Below, piece after piece: positions 1 to 6,881 of a DNA stretch of 14,836 bases. The notes under the pieces were generated by a model. The model saw nothing but the letters and a program-made list of their open reading frames with translations. It was not told where the DNA came from and did no database searches. Both the position numbers and the translations under genes were made by a program. Source of the DNA: Candidatus Electronema nielsenii (GTDB lineage: Bacteria > Desulfobacterota > Desulfobulbia > Desulfobulbales > Desulfobulbaceae); assembly GCA_026122915.1 (NCBI GenBank), contig JAGIXO010000036.1:1-14836 (forward strand), given 5' to 3'. The number at the start of each line of letters is the position of its first letter. Positions within the stretch are counted from its first letter, which is position 1.

Positions 1-1
1 T

Positions 2-475
2 TGGTGGTGCTACGTGGATGGCCACAAGTATGTGTTTGGCAAGAAGGCGATTATCTACGGCGAAGAAGATTTAGTAATTGGTCTGACTGCTTTCTTTGCT
101 GAGATAGGCATTGTGCCGGTGCTTTGCGCCTCTGGCGGCACGTCGGGCAAATTAGCTGCCGCCATTGCTGATGTGACGGGCGATATACTCGCAGAACAGC
201 CAGTCGTGCATGAAGGCGCGGACTTCTTTGACATCGCGGAGATGGTGGAGTCGCTGGAGCCGGACCTGCTCGTTGGTCACTCGAAAGGGTATCCACTCGC
301 CCGTAAGCTGAAGATACCCCTCATCCGGGTTGGCTTTCCGATTCATGACCGCGTGGGTGGCCAGCGCATTCTTCATCTCGGCTACAGCGGGGCGCAGCAG
401 CTCTTTGATACCGTCACCAACGCGCTGATTGCCAAGAAACAAGATGATTCCTCTGTCGGTTACTCATACATGTGA
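2..475 (+). CDS. nifN: Nitrogenase cofactor scaffold NifN, C-terminal part (5' end outside window)
   Basis: This is the C-terminal ~157 residues of a nitrogenase component-1-like protein; the reading frame is open to the left edge, so the gene is truncated by the window. NifN pairs with NifE to form the scaffold on which the FeMo-cofactor precursor made by NifB matures. The visible part is one Rossmann-like domain: a GKKAIIYGEEDLVIGL strand-loop, a CASGG stretch, 'DLLVGHSKGYPLARKL', then 'IPLIRVGFPIHDRVGG' and a final helix before the end 'SVGYSYM'. The RVGFPIHDR stretch favours NifN over NifE or NifK. The only start codon seen in the window (GTG at 14) is internal. nifB starts 12 bp downstream behind its own Shine-Dalgarno sequence, which indicates a shared nif operon. 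The assignment comes from family recognition; NifK is a less likely alternative. Confidence 0.85.
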   Translation, partial: WWCYVDGHKYVFGKKAIIYGEEDLVIGLTAFFAEIGIVPVLCASGGTSGKLAAAIADVTGDILAEQPVVHEGADFFDIAEMVESLEPDLLVGHSKGYPLARKLKIPLIRVGFPIHDRVGGQRILHLGYSGAQQLFDTVTNALIAKKQDDSSVGYSYM

Positions 476-487
476 AAGGAGCAGACC

Positions 488-1759
488 ATGAACCTCATAG
501 ATTACAACCGCCATCCCTGCTTCAACGCCAAGGTGAAAGGGCAATACGGCAGAGTGCATCTGCCGGTGGCTCCGAAGTGCAATATTCAGTGCAACTACTG
601 CAACCGTAAGTACGACTGCGTCAATGAGTCACGGCCCGGCGTGACCAGCACGGTGCTCACGCCAGATCAGAGCCTCTACTATATGGGCAAGGTGCTGGAG
701 AAGGAGCCGCGCATCTCGGTGGCAGGCATTGCCGGGCCTGGTGATCCTTTTGCCAATGCTGAGGCAACCCTTGAGACCATGCGCCTGATTCGCAAGAGCT
801 ATCCAGAGACTATCCTTTGTCTTGCTTCCAATGGCCTGAACTTGGCCCCGCATGTGGAGGAGCTGGCCGAGATTGGCGTGTCGCACGTGACGGTTACAGT
901 GAATGGCGTTGACCCAGCAGTGACTGAGAAGATTTACGCTTGGGTGGCAGATGGCAAAGTGCTTTATCGGGGACGGCAGGCGGCAGAGCTGCTCTTAGCA
1001 CGGCAGCTTGCCGCTATTGAAAAGCTGAAGCGGCACGGCATCACAGTGAAGATCAACACCATTCTGATTCCCGGCATCAATGATCACCACATCATCGAAG
1101 TGGCCAAGACCATGAAGGAGCTGGACGCAGATTTGCTCAACTGCATGGCTATGTTCCCCAACGCGGACACCGTGTTTGAGAACATCCCAGAGCCGTCTAA
1201 GGAAGCAATGAACGCGGCCCGCAACGCGGCGGAGCAGTTCTTGCCGCAGATGCGCCACTGCACTCGCTGTCGCGCTGATGCAGTGGGTTTACTGGAGGAA
1301 GACCGCACCGACGAGATGCGAGGCTGCCTCAGCGCCTGCGCCAAGCTGCCCAAGCCTGCTGAGGCGGTGCGGCCTTACGTGGCCGTGGCAACCTTGGAAG
1401 GGGTGCTGGTCAATCAGCACCTCGGTGAGGCGACAAAGCTGCAAATCTGGGGACAGGATGGTACGGGCTACAAGCTGATTGAGGAGCGGCAGGCACCGCC
1501 AGCAGGTGGCGGCGAGCAACGCTGGCTGAACCTCAGCCGTATTCTCAGTGATTGCCAAGCTATCTTAGTTAGTGATCTTGGTGATGGCCCCAAAGAGGCG
1601 TTGAGCAAGCGCGGTGTCAAGCCGGTGGTGATGGCTGGCTTCATTGAGAAAGGACTGGAGGCGGTCTATACGGGCAAAGGCTTTGAGAGTCTGCAAACGA
1701 GGATGCGCAAATGCTCGTCCAAAGGTGCTTGTGTGGGCGCGGGTACTGGCTGCGGTTGA
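488..1759 (+). CDS. nifB: FeMo-cofactor biosynthesis radical SAM protein NifB with NifX-like tail domain
   Basis: NifB is the SAM-dependent enzyme that fuses two [4Fe-4S] clusters and inserts the central carbide to make NifB-co. At 423 aa it has the two-domain form. The radical SAM core (about 1-290) carries HPC at 9-11, the CX3CX2C cluster ligands C31, C35 and C38, C44 just before ESRPGV, a GPGDP motif near 83-87, and cysteines C258/C261 and C280/C284 where the family has conserved Cys. A NifX/NafY-like cofactor-binding domain follows (about 295-400), then a Gly/Cys tail with C409, C415 and C422. The ATG at 488 has a good ribosome site (AAAGGAG) 12 bp after the nifN stop, so the two genes are very probably cotranscribed. 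No nif gene follows on this strand; a terminator-like hairpin comes 3 bp after the stop. Confidence 0.95.
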   Translation: MNLIDYNRHPCFNAKVKGQYGRVHLPVAPKCNIQCNYCNRKYDCVNESRPGVTSTVLTPDQSLYYMGKVLEKEPRISVAGIAGPGDPFANAEATLETMRLIRKSYPETILCLASNGLNLAPHVEELAEIGVSHVTVTVNGVDPAVTEKIYAWVADGKVLYRGRQAAELLLARQLAAIEKLKRHGITVKINTILIPGINDHHIIEVAKTMKELDADLLNCMAMFPNADTVFENIPEPSKEAMNAARNAAEQFLPQMRHCTRCRADAVGLLEEDRTDEMRGCLSACAKLPKPAEAVRPYVAVATLEGVLVNQHLGEATKLQIWGQDGTGYKLIEERQAPPAGGGEQRWLNLSRILSDCQAILVSDLGDGPKEALSKRGVKPVVMAGFIEKGLEAVYTGKGFESLQTRMRKCSSKGACVGAGTGCG

Positions 1760-1761
1760 AA

Positions 1762-1796
1762 GGCAAAAGGGCGAACCTCTGTGGTTCGCCCTTGCC
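1762..1796. terminator. Bidirectional terminator-like hairpin between nifB and the MFS gene
   Basis: Perfect 11-bp inverted repeat AAGGGCGAACC (1767-1777) / GGTTCGCCCTT (1783-1793) with a 5-nt loop, plus an outer GGC/GCC closing stem (1762-1764 with 1794-1796). On the plus strand the following run is C/T-rich without a clean T tract. On the minus strand the stem ends in CCCTTTTGCCTTT, which is closer to an intrinsic terminator. It lies between convergent genes and probably serves both. Confidence 0.7.
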
Positions 1797-1802
1797 CCTT
1801 CC

Positions 1803-1934
1803 TCAGTTCCATTGGCTGATGTCCAAATTCAGTTGCTTGCGCAGTCCTGCCAAGCGACTGCCTTCGCAGTCAAACCCTCTCTGCCGCTCTGTGGAACTCA
1901 CTTTCTGAAGACTGCAAAAAGAACGGAATATTTT
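1803..1934 (-). other. Hairpin-rich spacer holding a 43-codon in-frame continuation of the MFS gene after its TGA
   Basis: Beyond the MFS stop (TGA at 1935-1937) the same minus-strand frame stays open for 43 more codons, ending in TGA at 1803-1805. The encoded tail reads KIFRSFCSLQKVSSTERQ, then continues basic and ends DISQWN. The DNA also holds stem-loops GCTTG...CAAGC (1835-1839/1851-1855) and GACTGC-CTTC-GCAGTC (1856-1871). A third GCAGTC copy at 1841-1846 could pair alternatively with 1856-1861. No start codon or ribosome site supports a separate gene. It may be a palindromic repeat element, a decayed 3' extension, or chance. No function is assigned. Confidence 0.3.
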
Positions 1935-3206
1935 TCACGGACGGCTTGTCCTCTTCAGATATATCTCCCAACCAATACCGGGCAGCAGCGAAATAAGGGC
2001 CAGCACCAAGACAATCTGGCGTGGATCAACCTTCAGTTCCATTACTTTTCCGGTGAGCCAAATAGACAAACTCATCACTAAGGTAAGGAGTGCCATTTCA
2101 GCAGAGAAAACGCGACCTCGGAAGCGGTCTTCTACGCTGCGATGAATCAGGGTGGTGCTAAAGACCCATTGAATTGAGCCGCAAGCATGACCGCAGCAAA
2201 CCCAGACCGCAGCAAGTAGCATGTTTGGCGCCTGACTGAACAGGACGTAGGCAGCAGCATAGACAAAGAACGCCTTACCAACAACCTGCCGCATTGCTGC
2301 GCTTCCTTCGCCGAAGAGCCGCCACGCGAGGATGGGGCCAATAGCCGCGCCGAGGCCACGCATGGCAAAAAGGATACCGCTGCCTCCTCCTTGACCACCG
2401 GTGGCAAAGACTTGTTCGCCGAACACTGCCAGCATGACCAAAACCCCACCGGACAAGGCCCAGCCGCTTTTCACCAGCAGTAGAGCAGCGATCTTCGGCT
2501 GCGCTTGCACATAAACAACGCCTTCTTTCAAATCATCCCAGCCTGTAAGTCGCCCCAGCGAAAACGTACTCTCCTGCTTTTTCTCCCTCTTTGGTAGAAC
2601 AACTGTGGCCATCATGCCCGCTGAGAGGAAAAAGCTCAGGCTATCTGCGATGATAGCTGCTTGCCAGCCAAGCTGCGCAGTGAAAAAGCCACCTAATGCC
2701 GCGCCCGTTGCCAGCATCACGGACCACGATGCGCCGGATAAACCATTGATGATGCTCAACTCTTCTTTGCTTGTGCAGAGATCAGGCACTGAGGCTTGGC
2801 GGGCTGGGTTGCTGAAAGTCCACACGGCTTCCTGTGTAAAGGCAAGAAGATAGATCAGCCAAACATCAGCCGGATTTCTAACGAAGAGATAGCCCAGTAC
2901 CACTACCACCCGAATCAAATCGCAGCCGATCATAACGGTTTTTCGGCTATATCTGTCTGCAATGACACCAGCCGCCGGGCCAAAGATAGCCGGAGCTAAA
3001 TGCTTGGCGATGAGGAACCAGCTCACTGCCTTGCCGGAGCCGGTGAGCTGATTCAGAAGAACAAATAAAGCGATATAGTTGAACCAATCACCGATTTGAC
3101 TGACACAGCCGGACAGCCAGTAACGGCGGTAGTTGGCGTTAGAACGCAGCAGGTGAAGATAAGACGAAAGGTGGCCAGCGGCATAGGATTTTTTCTTTGA
3201 CTGCAT
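1935..3206 (-). CDS. MFS transporter, DHA3/EntS-like (MFS_3) exporter
   Basis: A 423-aa polytopic inner-membrane protein with about 10-12 hydrophobic segments. The signature loop between membrane segments 2 and 3 is clear: GVIADRYSRKTVMIG, matching the MFS motif A pattern (G-x3-D-R-x2-R-K). It is followed by a family-typical region near 'NPARQASVPDL'. The length and these motifs fit the MFS_3 group, which includes the enterobactin exporter EntS and macrolide-type efflux proteins. The substrate cannot be read from sequence. The gene converges with nifB and diverges from the histidine kinase; no neighbour points to a siderophore or antibiotic pathway. The ATG at 3206 has no obvious Shine-Dalgarno sequence (upstream is AT-rich, TTCAAAACAATAT). 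The N-terminal leader MQSKKKSYAAG is hydrophilic, as expected of a cytoplasmic N-terminus. Confidence 0.85.
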   Translation of the reverse strand: MQSKKKSYAAGHLSSYLHLLRSNANYRRYWLSGCVSQIGDWFNYIALFVLLNQLTGSGKAVSWFLIAKHLAPAIFGPAAGVIADRYSRKTVMIGCDLIRVVVVLGYLFVRNPADVWLIYLLAFTQEAVWTFSNPARQASVPDLCTSKEELSIINGLSGASWSVMLATGAALGGFFTAQLGWQAAIIADSLSFFLSAGMMATVVLPKREKKQESTFSLGRLTGWDDLKEGVVYVQAQPKIAALLLVKSGWALSGGVLVMLAVFGEQVFATGGQGGGSGILFAMRGLGAAIGPILAWRLFGEGSAAMRQVVGKAFFVYAAAYVLFSQAPNMLLAAVWVCCGHACGSIQWVFSTTLIHRSVEDRFRGRVFSAEMALLTLVMSLSIWLTGKVMELKVDPRQIVLVLALISLLPGIGWEIYLKRTSRP

Positions 3207-3460
3207 ATATTGTTTTGAATATAATAGGCACTGGTTAATTATGAATTATTAACATGACAGATAATTGATTGCATCAATAGTAAACGATCATGATGAATTA
3301 AATTTCAAATTACTCTTCATGGCTGTGCAATTAGTTTTCACCTGTTCCAGAATACATTATTCAGACCAAAGAGAATAATATGGAATTGATCGTCTTTCAA
3401 GCAGATAAAACCGTGATTGCGTAATATCCTCACTCCTATCATACCCTGAACTACCTACCC
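3207..3460. other. AT-rich divergent spacer between MFS exporter and histidine kinase
   Basis: The 254 bp are markedly AT-richer than the flanking genes and contain no ORF. The clearest element is an inverted repeat ATTGAT-TGC-ATCAAT at 3264-3278, whose half-sites resemble Fnr-type TTGAT/ATCAA but with a 3-bp instead of 4-bp spacer. AT-rich hexamers such as ATAATA (3221-3226) and TAATAT (3422-3427) could be -10 elements for the two divergent genes, but no good -35 partner is seen. Neither flanking start codon has a clear ribosome site. Confidence 0.4.
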
Positions 3461-4603
3461 ATGAACACCTATTTTGCCTCCCCAGAACGCGCTGATCAGG
3501 AAACGCTTGCCGCTACAGTTGATTTCGCAGGAAAAAATCCTATCATTTCTGGTCTGCTCTCTTCTGTGGGCGGCTTATTGGCCGTTCTGGATGAGCATCG
3601 GCAGATTATCGCCCTGAATGACGAATTTCTCCAGATGCTCGGCATTGATAATCCGGCTGGTGTGCTGGGTCTGCGTCCGGGTGAGGCTCTGTGTTGCATC
3701 CATGCTCAAGAAGAGCTGGGCGGCTGTGGTACCTCACAATTTTGCTCAACCTGCGGCGCGGCCATTGCTCTTGTCTCCAGTTTGAAGCACGACAAGCCTG
3801 AAGAACGAATCTGCGCCCTTTCCGCCGTCAGAGACGGCAGGGCTGTTGATGTGGCCTTACTGATTCGTTCGCGGCCTATTCGCATGGAACAACAACGTTT
3901 TTTGCTCCTCTTTGTGCAAGATATCACCCGGCAGCAGCAGCGGGCAGCCTTGGAAAGAACGTTCTTCCACGACATCAACAGTATGCTTGGTCTGCTCGCC
4001 GGAGCAGCGGAACTCATGGCACAGGATGAGCGGTCGGAGTTAGCCGATACTGTCCGGCGTACCTCAATGCGTCTGTCCAAGGAAGTGGCGGTGCATCGTT
4101 ATTTGATGAATCAAACAGCTGCATCTCAGCCAACGCTGACTTTGAACGAGGTCGCTGCCGGGGAAATATTAGAAGAACTGCGCTCATTTTTCGCCAGCTA
4201 TGCAGCGGCATATCAAAAAGAGATCAAGTTTCCTGAACACGCCCCAGCAGCAATTATTCGCACTGATATCTCCCTGCTACTGCGGGTTTTGTGCAATATG
4301 ATTACCAATGCCCTTGAAGCCTCCTGCTCTGATGCAGCTCCAGATGCCGGGGTGAAGGTCTGGATTGAGCAGGAAGCTGGGCAATTGGTCTTTCGGATAT
4401 GGAATGCGCAAGCAATTGCGGCGGACACGGCGAGGAGAGTTTTTCAACTGCACTTTAGCACTAAGGCTGAGGCAGGACGCGGGATAGGTACCTATTCCAT
4501 GAAGCTGATTGGGGAAAAACTACTCGGCGGAACGGTGAGTTTCACCAGCTCCACAAAGGAAGGCACAATGTTCTGTTTTGCATTGCCGCTAAAGAATTCT
4601 TGA
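3461..4603 (+). CDS. Soluble PAS-domain sensor histidine kinase with a Cys-rich PAS loop
   Basis: A 380-aa protein without signal peptide or membrane segment, so a cytoplasmic sensor. A PAS domain spans about 30-155; its middle loop carries five cysteines (C78, C79, C89, C95, C98) in the arrangement CCIHA...GGCGTSQFCSTCG, which could bind a metal or cluster or act as a thiol switch. The phospho-acceptor His is H170 in FFHDINSMLG, a non-classical H-box. The ATPase domain has an N-box (N279-MITN-ALEAS) and a G2-like GRGIGTYS (339-346), but the usual DxGxG G1 motif is replaced by a WNAQAIAAD stretch followed by FQLHFSTK. No response regulator lies in the window, so the partner is unknown. The ATG at 3461 is the first in frame but has no visible Shine-Dalgarno. 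A role in redox or nitrogen sensing is only a guess. Confidence 0.85.
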   Translation: MNTYFASPERADQETLAATVDFAGKNPIISGLLSSVGGLLAVLDEHRQIIALNDEFLQMLGIDNPAGVLGLRPGEALCCIHAQEELGGCGTSQFCSTCGAAIALVSSLKHDKPEERICALSAVRDGRAVDVALLIRSRPIRMEQQRFLLLFVQDITRQQQRAALERTFFHDINSMLGLLAGAAELMAQDERSELADTVRRTSMRLSKEVAVHRYLMNQTAASQPTLTLNEVAAGEILEELRSFFASYAAAYQKEIKFPEHAPAAIIRTDISLLLRVLCNMITNALEASCSDAAPDAGVKVWIEQEAGQLVFRIWNAQAIAADTARRVFQLHFSTKAEAGRGIGTYSMKLIGEKLLGGTVSFTSSTKEGTMFCFALPLKNS

Positions 4604-4604
4604 A

Positions 4605-4730
4605 ATGACCAGAGGAGTTACGCAGTTGGCAAGATTTGATCGGCACCCAATGCGTACCTCCCGTCAACTTCGCCAGTTTATCCAGATGACTGAACAGCTT
4701 TTGTCGGAGAAGCGCAAGCCAACACAATAG
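4605..4730 (+). CDS. Possible 41-aa basic small ORF directly after the kinase gene
   Basis: An ATG one base after the kinase stop codon opens a 41-codon frame beginning MTRGVTQLARFDRHPMRTSR and ending in TAG. It is basic and its second half looks amphipathic (QLRQFIQMTEQLL). The close spacing would permit translational coupling, but there is no ribosome site and I recognise no family. It could equally be a remnant or a chance ORF. Confidence 0.25.
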   Translation: MTRGVTQLARFDRHPMRTSRQLRQFIQMTEQLLSEKRKPTQ

Positions 4731-4788
4731 ATGGCATTGCTAACGAAGGAATATTAGAGTATCTGCTTAACAATAAATCTTACTCACC

Positions 4789-4818
4789 TTGACTTTATCG
4801 ACAATATTGTTGTATCCT
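4789..4818 (+). promoter_or_regulatory. Probable sigma-70 promoter of the small secreted protein gene
   Basis: TTGACT (4789-4794) and TATCCT (4813-4818) are separated by 18 bp, about 45 bp before the ATG at 4864. The -35 matches the consensus at five of six bases and the -10 at four. The upstream 4731-4788 stretch is AT-rich and otherwise empty. Confidence 0.5.
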
Positions 4819-4863
4819 AAAGACAGGAGAAATTATTAATCACAAAACGTGGAGGAACCTAAA

Positions 4864-5184
4864 ATGAGAAAAAGAATAAAAATGTCAGCAGCTCTTGTCG
4901 CAGCGATATTTATATCAGCATTCTTTATTTCGTATTCCTCTGCTGCTGAAACTAAAATTGACCCGTCAATACTAAAGATCATTGATGAGATAGTATTGAA
5001 GATGCAGCAGGAAACTATGTCTGCAACATACGCTGATATGCCGTTCAAAGATCAGATGCGAGGCAAGATGATGACTCAAAATGCTTCAAAGAATTACATG
5101 CAGAGCGTAATTCAGCCGCAGATGATGCAGAAAAACATGGGCGCGGAAAAACTGAAGCTGATGAATCAAATCAGTCAGTTTTGA
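4864..5184 (+). CDS. Small secreted Met-rich protein of unknown function
   Basis: A 106-aa protein. The ATG at 4864 is chosen over an in-frame GTG at 4849 because the GTG lies inside the Shine-Dalgarno GTGGAGGAA (4849-4857). Residues 1-28 form a signal peptide: basic MRKRIK, a hydrophobic core, then SYSSAA as the cleavage region, so the ~78-residue mature protein should be periplasmic or secreted. It is helix-prone and unusually Met-rich: 11 methionines (47, 52, 59, 65, 69, 70, 79, 87, 88, 92, 100) and no cysteine. I do not recognise the family. It stands alone with its own promoter and intrinsic terminator, between the orphan kinase and the convergent octaheme cytochrome gene. Met clusters occur in periplasmic copper-binding proteins and in some chaperones, but the spacing here proves neither. 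Confidence 0.75.
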   Translation: MRKRIKMSAALVAAIFISAFFISYSSAAETKIDPSILKIIDEIVLKMQQETMSATYADMPFKDQMRGKMMTQNASKNYMQSVIQPQMMQKNMGAEKLKLMNQISQF

Positions 5185-5206
5185 TTTCCCCGTATCGCCA
5201 ATCTAT

Positions 5207-5241
5207 CCGGAGGAGCATGTCTTCTCCGGCTTTGCTTTTTT
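5207..5241 (+). terminator. Intrinsic terminator of the small secreted protein gene
   Basis: Stem CCGGAGGAG (5207-5215) pairs with CTTCTCCGG (5221-5229) over 9 bp with one G-U pair and a CATGT loop, followed by CTTTGCTTTTTT. It begins 22 bp after the stop at 5184. Confidence 0.85.
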
Positions 5242-5260
5242 AAAAAATTTCATTGAGTCT

Positions 5261-5295
5261 AAAAAGGCTGCACGGATTTCCCGCACAGCCTTTTT
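5261..5295 (-). terminator. Intrinsic terminator of the octaheme cytochrome gene
   Basis: On the minus strand the hairpin GGCTGTGCGG-GAAAT-CCGTGCAGCC (10-bp stem with two G-U pairs) is followed by a T run; flanking A/T runs extend the stem (AAAAAGGCTG with CAGCCTTTTT). It lies about 30 bp after the cytochrome stop at 5327. The symmetric A and T runs would let it work in both directions. Confidence 0.85.
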
Positions 5296-5326
5296 TTTGC
5301 TTTGCTTCAGTCAAACAAGCAGCAGC

Positions 5327-6781
5327 TTATTTGGCGTACTTCGCCTTGAACGCCTCAGAATTTTTCAGTCGTTCAGCCTTGTCAGCTTCGTCTTCCTTGC
5401 CAAGGAACCACTTGTGGTTGTCGCTGTTCAGCGTTTCGGTCAGCAGTTTCTCCAGCTCTTCAGCCGCAGCAACCGCTTCCTTATTTGCACTGCCTTTGCC
5501 CTCCTCAATCAGTTCCTTCAGCTCAGGAATGTACTTAGCAGCCCAATGCTTGGCCACCTCGTAGGTTCCGTGCCAATGGGTGTAGTCCGGGGCCATCATC
5601 GCAGCACCGTGACGAGCGCGGCGACCTTCATGATGCCATATTTCATACCACGTGAAGTCAATTGCTTGAGCAAACTGCACATACTCTTTGCCCTTCATTG
5701 CCTTCAGCACTTTGGTTGCGGCAGCATACAGCTTCAGACCCGGCTCGGCAAACTTCTCATGATAGAGCTTCATCAGCTCCTCGTACTGAACAAAGAAGTT
5801 GTCGGTAAAGTTGACGTTGTGGCAGGAAATGCAGACCTTCTTCATGTTGCCGCGCCGCTCATCGCCAGTCACCTTGGCAGACTCCAAACCCCAGCCAGCG
5901 TCCACGGTGTGCGTCTCTTTGGAGATCGCCGGACGGTTGTTCCACTTGATGCGCAGGCCGACGTTGTGGTTAACGTCCATATCCTTAGTAGCGGACATGT
6001 GGCAGGTCGCGCACGTCGGAGCAGCAGAATAATCCTCACCAACAACCCACTTAGAGGAATTCATGTTCATCCGATCTTTGTTGGCCTGATACGCAATGCC
6101 GTGCTTGGACTCGTTGTAAATCTCAATCTGAGGATGATCCGGTCCCATGTGGCACTTGCCGCAGTTCTCAGGATTTCTGGCCTGAGCAGCAGAGAAGTTG
6201 TGCCGTGAATGGCAGGCCGCGCAGCTGCCCTCGCTGCCGTCCGGGTTGATGCGGCCTATGCCGGTGTTTGGCCAAGTTGCTGGATCGAGCTTGCCGTTCG
6301 GGAGCACTTTGACCACATTGCCGTGGCATTGCCAGCAGCCGTTGACCGCTGCGGCAGAAACGCCTTTCGGGAACGCCTCGGTCTTCATGCCCTTGTTGCC
6401 TTCAACGACTTCAGCTAAGGTGTTGTCCAAGGAACCCATGATCTGACCAGCCTTAGAATGATGGGAGCCTTCAAACTCCTCCACTTCTTTGGCATGGCAG
6501 CGCGAGCAGTCTTTGGGCGAAACAATGACAGAAATATTAAAACCTTTGTGGTCAATTGCATCTGCCTCGCCTTTTTCCGCCTTGTGGCATTCGTAGCAGC
6601 CGACATTGGCACCAAAATGCTTGCTTTCGCCCCATTCCTGATACATACCTGTGTTGATATCCTTGTGGCAACCGAGACACTGCTTGGTCTCTTGCGACAG
6701 TGCTTTAGGACGACTGTCTTCAGCGGCATAAGCGGTGCCTGCGAGCAGCAACGCGGCACACGACCAAACTACAACCTTCAT
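5327..6781 (-). CDS. Periplasmic octaheme cytochrome c, hydroxylamine oxidoreductase (HAO) family, likely nitrite reductase
   Basis: A 484-aa secreted protein (signal peptide 1-20, cleavage after AYA) with exactly eight CxxCH heme sites, at Cys 35, 62, 92, 149, 187, 207, 257 and 317. After the last heme there is a helical domain with the HAO-type stretch WHHEGRRARHG (382-392) followed by PDYTHWHG (398-405). HAO proteins of ammonia oxidisers oxidise hydroxylamine and need a Tyr cross-linked to the active heme; relatives without the cross-link reduce nitrite. The gene follows the nap genes, and no NrfA or NirS/K is present, so nitrite reduction, probably to ammonium, is the likely role (inference). 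Whether Y379 or Y400 matches the cross-link Tyr cannot be decided without alignment. The start is ATG at 6781 behind GGAGGAAG. It has its own probable promoter but could also be read from nap. Confidence 0.85.
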   Translation of the reverse strand: MKVVVWSCAALLLAGTAYAAEDSRPKALSQETKQCLGCHKDINTGMYQEWGESKHFGANVGCYECHKAEKGEADAIDHKGFNISVIVSPKDCSRCHAKEVEEFEGSHHSKAGQIMGSLDNTLAEVVEGNKGMKTEAFPKGVSAAAVNGCWQCHGNVVKVLPNGKLDPATWPNTGIGRINPDGSEGSCAACHSRHNFSAAQARNPENCGKCHMGPDHPQIEIYNESKHGIAYQANKDRMNMNSSKWVVGEDYSAAPTCATCHMSATKDMDVNHNVGLRIKWNNRPAISKETHTVDAGWGLESAKVTGDERRGNMKKVCISCHNVNFTDNFFVQYEELMKLYHEKFAEPGLKLYAAATKVLKAMKGKEYVQFAQAIDFTWYEIWHHEGRRARHGAAMMAPDYTHWHGTYEVAKHWAAKYIPELKELIEEGKGSANKEAVAAAEELEKLLTETLNSDNHKWFLGKEDEADKAERLKNSEAFKAKYAK

Positions 6782-6810
6782 AATAACTTCCTCCTTCTTT
6801 GAAATTTAAT

Positions 6811-6828
6811 AAGTCAGACGGCTGACTT
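6811..6828. promoter_or_regulatory. Inverted repeat / leader hairpin upstream of the octaheme cytochrome gene
   Basis: AAGTCAG (6811-6817) and CTGACTT (6822-6828) form a perfect 7-bp inverted repeat with a 4-nt loop, between the proposed promoter and the ribosome site of the cytochrome gene. It could be a leader stem-loop, an operator, or a weak end signal for napB transcripts; there is no long T run. Confidence 0.45.
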
Positions 6829-6853
6829 TTCCAAAATTTTTACTACAGGCAGC

Positions 6854-6881
6854 ATTATCACCGAATTTGCAGAAAATGCAA
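6854..6881 (-). promoter_or_regulatory. Candidate sigma-70 promoter of the octaheme cytochrome gene
   Basis: On the minus strand TTGCAT (6881-6876) is 16 bp from GATAAT (6859-6854). The -10 is a five-of-six match; the -35 is weak, as in activator-dependent promoters. An inverted repeat TTGCA-N5-TGCAA (6867-6881) overlaps the -35. The 147-bp gap after napB fits a separate transcription start. Confidence 0.35.

Noticed and set aside
2..475. NifK or NifE instead of NifN
   Set aside because: The IPLIRVGFPIHDRVGG stretch and position directly before nifB fit NifN better than the C-termini of NifK or NifE.
1644..2081. 145-aa plus-strand open frame across the nifB end and the spacer
   Set aside because: Overlaps the nifB C-terminus and the MFS gene in the wrong frame and runs through the terminator hairpin; no ribosome site.
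3264..3278. True Fnr box in the MFS/kinase spacer
   Set aside because: The spacer between TTGAT and ATCAA is 3 bp rather than 4, which rotates the half-sites; kept only as an unexplained inverted repeat.
5297..6208. 303-aa plus-strand open frame
   Set aside because: Lies entirely antisense to the octaheme cytochrome gene, whose eight CxxCH motifs and signal peptide are unmistakable; the plus frame has no family features.
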